Assembly (NCBI GenBank): GCA_000433175.1
Contig: HF986671.1
Coordinates: 1 to 11,833, forward strand
Origin: Prevotella sp. CAG:1058
Lineage (GTDB): Bacteria > Bacteroidota > Bacteroidia > Bacteroidales > Bacteroidaceae
Length of the DNA stretch: 11,833 bases
Direction of reading: 5' to 3'
A model generated the notes under the pieces. It was not told the origin of the DNA. It ran no database searches and saw nothing but the letters and a program-made list of their open reading frames with translations. Numbering within the stretch: position 1 is the stretch's first letter; each line of letters opens with the position of its first letter. Made by a program: the position numbers and the translations under genes. Shown here one piece after another: positions 8,384 through 11,833 of this stretch.

Positions 8384-8398
8384 TACCGGCAGCCGGTA
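8384..8398. promoter_or_regulatory. 15-bp palindrome, possible protein-binding site
   Basis: TACCGGC-A-GCCGGTA is a perfect dyad of 7-bp arms around one base, lying between the phased array and the buk terminator. Its symmetry would suit a dimeric regulator, but no regulator gene is in the window and the distance to the susC promoter is over 400 bp. A short arrest or stability hairpin is equally possible. Confidence 0.3.
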
Positions 8399-8420
8399 GG
8401 ACACAACTGACCGTATAGTA

Positions 8421-8494
8421 GAAAAACAAGAGCTGAGGATTAAGCATAAATGCGGTGGTAAAATAAAACGGCATCCAGACTTAATCCTCAGCTC
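8421..8494 (-). terminator. Intrinsic terminator of ptb-buk with a long loop
   Basis: GAGCTGAGGATTAAG (8430-8444) and CTTAATCCTCAGCTC (8480-8494) form a perfect 15-bp stem starting 16 nt after the buk stop. On the minus strand it is followed by TTGTTTTTC, a U-rich tract. The 35-nt loop (8445-8479) is unusually long and has only a 4-bp internal ATGC/GCAT match. Confidence 0.8.
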
Positions 8495-8510
8495 ACTATA
8501 TCATGAAATG

Positions 8511-9569
8511 TTATTCATACTCCATGAGGGGCAGCTCTCCGCGCAACACGCCAAGTGCGTTGAAGGCCAACGAACCCATCTCGTTTTCGCCAGGTACGAT
8601 GACTACCTCTGAAAGATACTCAACCTGGCGGCGCAAAATATTCATGCAATAATCGCTGTGGGCTATGCCTCCGGTCAGAAGTATGGCATCAACCTTACCC
8701 TCAAGGGCTACATACATGGCACCTATCTGCTTGGCTATAGTGTAAAGCATGGCGTCGAGCACTTCCTTGTAAGGCTGTTCGCCGTTCTCGGCCTGGCGGT
8801 CGATGGTTATCATGTCGGTCTCTCCCAGCAGAGCTGCCAGTCCGCCCTTGCCGCTTATCATCTGCTTGATCTGCTTTTGGGTGTACTTGCCGCTGAAGCA
8901 AATGTCGACCAACTGGCCTGACGGCACGGTACCGGCACGCTCGGGCGAAAACGGTCCTTCACCGTCAAGGGCATTGTTAACGTCGATTACACGGCCGTAC
9001 TCGTGCGCACCAACGGATATTCCGCCGCCTATGTGGGCTACTATCAGACGCATGTCTTCATACTTGCGGCCCTGCGAAGCGGCATACATGCGGGCTACGG
9101 CTTTCTGGTTGAGGGCATGGAATATGGACTTGCGGTCAATGCCGGGGAAACCAGTATAACGGGCTTCGGGTCTCATCTCGTCAACCACCACTGGGTCGGC
9201 AATGTATACGGGGCAGCCACACTCGGCGGCAATCTCGGCAGCAATGAGTGCGCCCAGGTTGCAGGCGTGCTCGCGCTCGGCATGGATAAGATCGTGCTTC
9301 ATCTTCTCATTGACGGCGTAAACGCCGCCAGCCAATGGGTGGAGCAGGCCGCCGCGGCCTATCACTGCTTCAAAATCGAGACTGATACCTGCCTCGGCAA
9401 GACGCTTCATTATGAAATCCTTACGATACTCATACTGGTCGCTTATATGATGGAAGTTAGCGAGTTCGCTCACATGATGGTGGGCACCCGTCATCCATAC
9501 GGGTTTCTCGTCTTCGTAAACGGCTATCTGGGTTGAGGTTGAGCCGGGATTAATCACAAATATTCTCAT
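8511..9569 (-). CDS. buk: Butyrate kinase (or branched-chain acyl kinase)
   Basis: This 352-aa cytoplasmic enzyme of the acetokinase (ASKHA) family transfers phosphate from an acyl phosphate to ADP, giving ATP and a free short-chain acid. The size is typical of butyrate kinases. Seen motifs are NPGSTSTQ (7-14, phosphate loop), GRGG (71-74), AHIGGGISVGAH (178-189), DGEGPFSPERAGTVP (202-216) and LLTGGIAHS (297-305). The frame is open to an ATG at 9656, but the conserved N-terminus begins MRIFVINPGS, so 9569 is the start. It follows ptb after 87 nt and ends at a strong terminator, so the two form one unit. Butyrate kinase and branched-chain fatty-acid kinase cannot be told apart by eye. With no butyryl-CoA synthesis genes in the window, isobutyryl-, isovaleryl- or phenylacetyl-type phosphates remain possible substrates. 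Confidence 0.93.
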   Translation of the reverse strand: MRIFVINPGSTSTQIAVYEDEKPVWMTGAHHHVSELANFHHISDQYEYRKDFIMKRLAEAGISLDFEAVIGRGGLLHPLAGGVYAVNEKMKHDLIHAEREHACNLGALIAAEIAAECGCPVYIADPVVVDEMRPEARYTGFPGIDRKSIFHALNQKAVARMYAASQGRKYEDMRLIVAHIGGGISVGAHEYGRVIDVNNALDGEGPFSPERAGTVPSGQLVDICFSGKYTQKQIKQMISGKGGLAALLGETDMITIDRQAENGEQPYKEVLDAMLYTIAKQIGAMYVALEGKVDAILLTGGIAHSDYCMNILRRQVEYLSEVVIVPGENEMGSLAFNALGVLRGELPLMEYE

Positions 9570-9656
9570 GTTATGTTTGCTTTCTTTTTCGTTTTTATTC
9601 TGTTGTGAATAGGTGCCTGTAGCTTGCCTGTCCTTAAATAGATAACGTAACGGCAA

Positions 9657-10562
9657 TCAGTCCACGCATGCAATCGCAAGGCTGTAGAACTTGGACTCGC
9701 AAGAGTCGGCGCGCGATGCCACCACTACCGGAACAGTAGTACCGCAAAGCATGCCCGCAGTCTCGGCTCCCGCAAAGAGTGTGAGGGTCTTGTAGAACAC
9801 GTTGCCCGACTCTATGTTGGGGAATATCAGCACGTCGGCATTGCCTACAACCGGCGAATTGATGTTCTTAATCTTACCGCTCTCGGCATCAAGGGCTGTC
9901 TTCACGTCTATCGGACCACCTATTTCAATATCGCCGTAACGTCCTTCGGCGGCACGGCGCTTCAGTTCTTCATAATAAATTGTATGGGGAAATTTCTCGT
10001 TAACCTTTTCGGTAAAGTTTATAAGGGCGACGCCCGGACGGGCAACGCCGAGCTTGCGGCTTACCGACACGGCGTAATCAAGAATTGCATCAAACTGGTC
10101 CAGCGTAGGACGCGGCACCACGGCGGCATCTGAAAAAACAAGCAGCTTGCCGTAAGCCGGTATCTGTGTAACAGTAACATGGCTCAGCACCCTTCCGGGT
10201 TCAAGTATGCCATGCTCCTTATTGAGTACGGCGTGAAGCAGGTTGTCTGTGTTCATGGAACCTTTCATCAGCACGTCGGCACCACCTTCCCTCACAATGG
10301 CCACGGCGCGGCGTGCCGCATCGTCGACGGTAGGCAATGTCTCAATGTCGACGCGTCCAGGAAAACGTGTCGCAAGGTCGGCAAAATCAGGCTTGCATTC
10401 TTCCACACACACTAACACGAAGTCGGCTATTCCCTCGCTAAGAGCCCGCTCTACAACATAAAATGTATGAGAATCGGCAGGACTCGCCACTGCCACTCGT
10501 TTGCGCCCATGCGTCTGCGCAAGCATTCCTGTAAGGTCGTCAAAATTTGATATAAAGTTCAT
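9657..10562 (-). CDS. ptb: Phosphate butyryltransferase (acyl-CoA phosphotransferase)
   Basis: This 301-aa cytoplasmic enzyme of the PTA_PTB family (PF01515) swaps CoA for phosphate on an acyl-CoA, feeding acyl phosphate to the kinase encoded next. The length fits phosphate butyryltransferases, which lack the extra domains of long Pta proteins. Family features include RVAVASPADSHT (22-33), ADVLMKGSMNTDNLLHAVL (95-113), the LSHVTVTQIPAYGKLLVFSD block (126-145), NADVLIFPNIESGNVFYKTL (241-260) and VASRADSCESKFYSLA (281-296). The frame is open to an ATG at 10628, but the preferred start is the ATG at 10562 (MNFISNFDDL), because the extension is Pro/Arg-rich and unlike the family. The 87-nt gap to buk contains no obvious terminator. 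It is transcribed from a likely promoter at 10730-10760. The acyl chain preferred is not readable from sequence. Confidence 0.92.
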   Translation of the reverse strand: MNFISNFDDLTGMLAQTHGRKRVAVASPADSHTFYVVERALSEGIADFVLVCVEECKPDFADLATRFPGRVDIETLPTVDDAARRAVAIVREGGADVLMKGSMNTDNLLHAVLNKEHGILEPGRVLSHVTVTQIPAYGKLLVFSDAAVVPRPTLDQFDAILDYAVSVSRKLGVARPGVALINFTEKVNEKFPHTIYYEELKRRAAEGRYGDIEIGGPIDVKTALDAESGKIKNINSPVVGNADVLIFPNIESGNVFYKTLTLFAGAETAGMLCGTTVPVVVASRADSCESKFYSLAIACVD

Positions 10563-10601
10563 AGTTATAAGATTTAAGTACGAAGGCAATCTGTGGCGAC
10601 C

Positions 10602-10613
10602 CGGACTTGTCCG
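10602..10613. promoter_or_regulatory. Small dyad in the ptb leader
   Basis: CGGAC-TT-GTCCG is a perfect 5+5 bp dyad lying 40 nt upstream of the ptb ATG, inside the predicted transcript leader. It could be an operator or a small RNA hairpin with a tight loop. The support is symmetry alone. Confidence 0.25.
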
Positions 10614-10729
10614 ACTTGCAACAGGCATCCGACTCTAAACAACAAGCCAAGATACGACAGACAAACGTCAGAGCTTGTATAAAAGTCGTCACCTGATGCA
10701 AAAAACCGCACACTTTTCGTCTTTTTGTG

Positions 10730-10760
10730 CAAAGATAGTGTAAGTGTGGCAAACTTCAAA
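10730..10760 (-). promoter_or_regulatory. Probable ptb-buk promoter
   Basis: On the minus strand TATCTTTG (10730-10737) fits the Bacteroidota -7 box TAnnTTTG, and a TTTG (10757-10760) lies upstream with a 19-nt spacer, close to the usual -33 spacing. Transcription would begin near 10723, leaving a leader of about 160 nt before the ptb ATG. Confidence 0.6.
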
Positions 10761-10900
10761 ATAAATTTGCAATAATAATCTGTTTTTAGGAAAAATAGAA
10801 CAACATCGGCATTTTGCCACAAAGAAACCTGCCAGGCTCCATAATCCCCCATTAGGAGGCACGTGCATTACTAAATGTCAGGAAAAGGCGCACAATACGG

Positions 10901-10930
10901 CAAAAACAGAAGTTACGATTTTCAACTTCT
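10901..10930 (-). terminator. Intrinsic terminator of sprA
   Basis: AGAAGTT (10908-10914) and AACTTCT (10924-10930) form a perfect 7-bp stem with a 9-nt loop, followed on the minus strand by GTTTTTG. It starts about 50 nt after the sprA stop codon. The short AT-containing stem suggests moderate strength. Confidence 0.6.
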
Positions 10931-10980
10931 TAAAAAACAGCAATCTCCGACAACATTAATGCCCGTAACACCAGCCCCCT

Positions 10981-11833
10981 CTATCTCGTCAACGAGAACT
11001 TAAGGCTTAAGCCAAAGTCCTGTGTCGTAGTAGGATAACTGTTGGCAGACAGCAAAGGACTATTGGTCTGGCAGTCGTAATAAAAGCTCATGGTAAGCAG
11101 ACGGGAAAGCGAATAGTCGGCAGAGAAAGAAATCTTCAGGGCCGAATTACCGCTGCTGGCCGAGCTGGTCATCGAAGCTATGTCGCGGCAGATGGCAGCC
11201 TGCTTACGGAAAGACAAATCGAAACGTAAATTTAATGCAGTATTAAATCCGCTGGTGCGCGAACTGGTTGACGACGACTTGTTGTCATCATCATTCCTGC
11301 TGTTGTTCGAGCGTACCTTCCTACGGCGACTACCGCCAAAGAGCTTGAAGTTGTTAATCTTATATCCCATGCCTATAACCCAGTCCTTGCTGGTAGACTC
11401 GTTTATCTGCACGCTCGTCATGCTAAGGCTGAGAACTCTGGTAGAACGGTATTCCACTTTGCATGTCAGGTTGTTACGGAAAGTCATGTCTATTCCCAGC
11501 AACGGCGAGAAAGACTCGTTAATGCTTACCGCACTGACATTATACATGCTGCCCGGCACCGGATTGCCCGTAGTGGCGTCGCTGATAAAGCCCAGGCCGT
11601 TCATGTACTCGACGAATGTGCTGTAAGTACTGTATGAGCCCACCGCATAAACGCTCTTGTAGGCATGGTTGATGTTAACACTCTTAAAGACATCACGAAT
11701 CCATGGCAACTGGCTGAGTCCGCTATAACGCACGGTCCAGTTAGGCAGCAAGCGCGACAAAGCGGGGAATATGGAAAGCGAATTGCCTCCCATCGAAGTG
11801 TATGCAGCAAGGAAGGCCGGTATCATTACGTCT
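10981..11833 (-). CDS. sprA: SprA/Sov, type IX secretion outer-membrane translocon (C-terminal part)
   Basis: Only the last 284 or so codons are present; the frame continues past the window edge, so the in-frame ATG near the edge is not the start. SprA (Sov) is the very large (over 2000 aa) outer-membrane barrel through which type IX secretion cargo leaves the cell. The visible part matches its C-terminal barrel: DVMIPAFLAAY at the edge, a run of alternating beta-strand segments (NLTCKVEYRSTRVLSLSM; DWVIGMGYKINNFKLFGG), then a Ser/Asn/Asp/Arg-rich linker (coding span about 11254-11334), then FNTALNLRFDLSFRKQ, and the end DFGLSLKFSLTR with its terminal barrel strand. The recognition rests on remembered family sequence. 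A hairpin terminator follows, so it is transcriptionally separate from ptb-buk. Confidence 0.85.
   Translation of the reverse strand, partial: DVMIPAFLAAYTSMGGNSLSIFPALSRLLPNWTVRYSGLSQLPWIRDVFKSVNINHAYKSVYAVGSYSTYSTFVEYMNGLGFISDATTGNPVPGSMYNVSAVSINESFSPLLGIDMTFRNNLTCKVEYRSTRVLSLSMTSVQINESTSKDWVIGMGYKINNFKLFGGSRRRKVRSNNSRNDDDNKSSSTSSRTSGFNTALNLRFDLSFRKQAAICRDIASMTSSASSGNSALKISFSADYSLSRLLTMSFYYDCQTNSPLLSANSYPTTTQDFGLSLKFSLTR

Larger units (their letters stand above)
7853..8510. other. 658-bp gene-free region between buk and the susC operon
   Basis: No credible coding sequence is seen on either strand. It holds, from right to left, the buk terminator (8421-8494), a 15-bp palindrome (8384-8398), the phased repeat array (8286-8373), a spaced 9-bp inverted repeat CTTAACAAC/GTTGTTAAG (8166-8174 and 8219-8227), a small dyad (8032-8046) and the likely susC promoter (7951-7976). 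The rest (about 8050-8280) shows nothing I can name. No tRNA or known riboswitch motif was recognised. Confidence 0.7.
10563..10980. other. 418-bp gene-free region between sprA and ptb
   Basis: Neither strand offers a convincing gene. The region contains the sprA terminator hairpin (10901-10930), a stretch with no recognised element except a TAAT-CCCCC-ATTA dyad near 10842, the ptb promoter (10730-10760) and a leader of about 160 nt with one dyad (10602-10613). Open frames crossing it on the minus strand have no start context, signal or family resemblance. Confidence 0.6.

Noticed and set aside
8277..8474. 65-aa minus-strand open frame after buk
   Set aside because: It starts within the loop of the buk terminator and runs through the palindrome and repeat array; its composition is unlike a protein.
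9003..9536. 177-aa plus-strand open frame opposite buk
   Set aside because: The opposite strand encodes the conserved core of butyrate kinase; the plus-strand product has no recognisable features.
9570..9656. N-terminal extension of butyrate kinase to an ATG at 9656
   Set aside because: The conserved family N-terminus begins at MRIFVINPGS; the extension is Gln/Lys/Asn-rich intergenic sequence.
10574..10852. 92-aa minus-strand open frame upstream of ptb
   Set aside because: It covers the ptb promoter and leader, lacks start context, and looks like no family.
10981..11833. Complete 281-aa gene starting at the ATG near 11826
   Set aside because: The frame stays open to the window edge and the sequence matches the C-terminal barrel of the much larger SprA, so it is a partial gene.

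Overview
The window looks like chromosomal DNA of a Bacteroidales bacterium, most likely a Prevotella/Segatella-type organism. The reasons are a SusC/SusD outer-membrane uptake pair, the C-terminus of SprA/Sov (the type IX secretion translocon, a Bacteroidota hallmark), Bacteroidota-type -7 promoter boxes (TAnnTTTG), weak Shine-Dalgarno sequences, and a calcineurin-like phosphoesterase of the Bacteroidota-specific MetallophosN/MetallophosC architecture. The genus is inferred from overall character only. All six genes are on the minus strand, so the layout is described in transcription order, from high to low coordinates.

Region A (11833-10981) is the 3' end of sprA, which runs out of the window, followed by a hairpin terminator. 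Region B (10980-10563) is a gene-free stretch holding a good Bacteroidota promoter and a leader of about 160 nt. Region C (10562-8511) is a ptb-buk pair: an acyl-CoA phosphotransferase and an acyl kinase that together turn an acyl-CoA into a free short-chain acid plus ATP. A strong long-loop terminator follows it. Region D (8510-7853) is a 658-bp gene-free stretch with that terminator, a palindrome, a four-unit 22-bp phased repeat array and the probable susC promoter.

Region E (7852-225) is one probable operon of four exported proteins: a SusC-type TonB-dependent transporter, a SusD-like surface lipoprotein, a small exported protein of unknown function, and a 735-aa fusion of a metallophosphoesterase with a glycerophosphodiester phosphodiesterase (GDPD). 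There is no glycosidase, lyase, transcription factor or sigma/anti-sigma pair. The locus therefore reads as a phosphodiester (glycerophosphodiester, lipid head group or teichoic-acid-like) scavenging system rather than a glycan utilisation locus. This is inference from domain content.

Region F (224-1) holds a second four-unit array with the same 22-bp period. The two arrays bracket region E, and each lies 3' of a minus-strand transcription unit. The most interesting signals are the uptake operon with its fused two-domain phosphoesterase and the pair of phased near-palindrome arrays.
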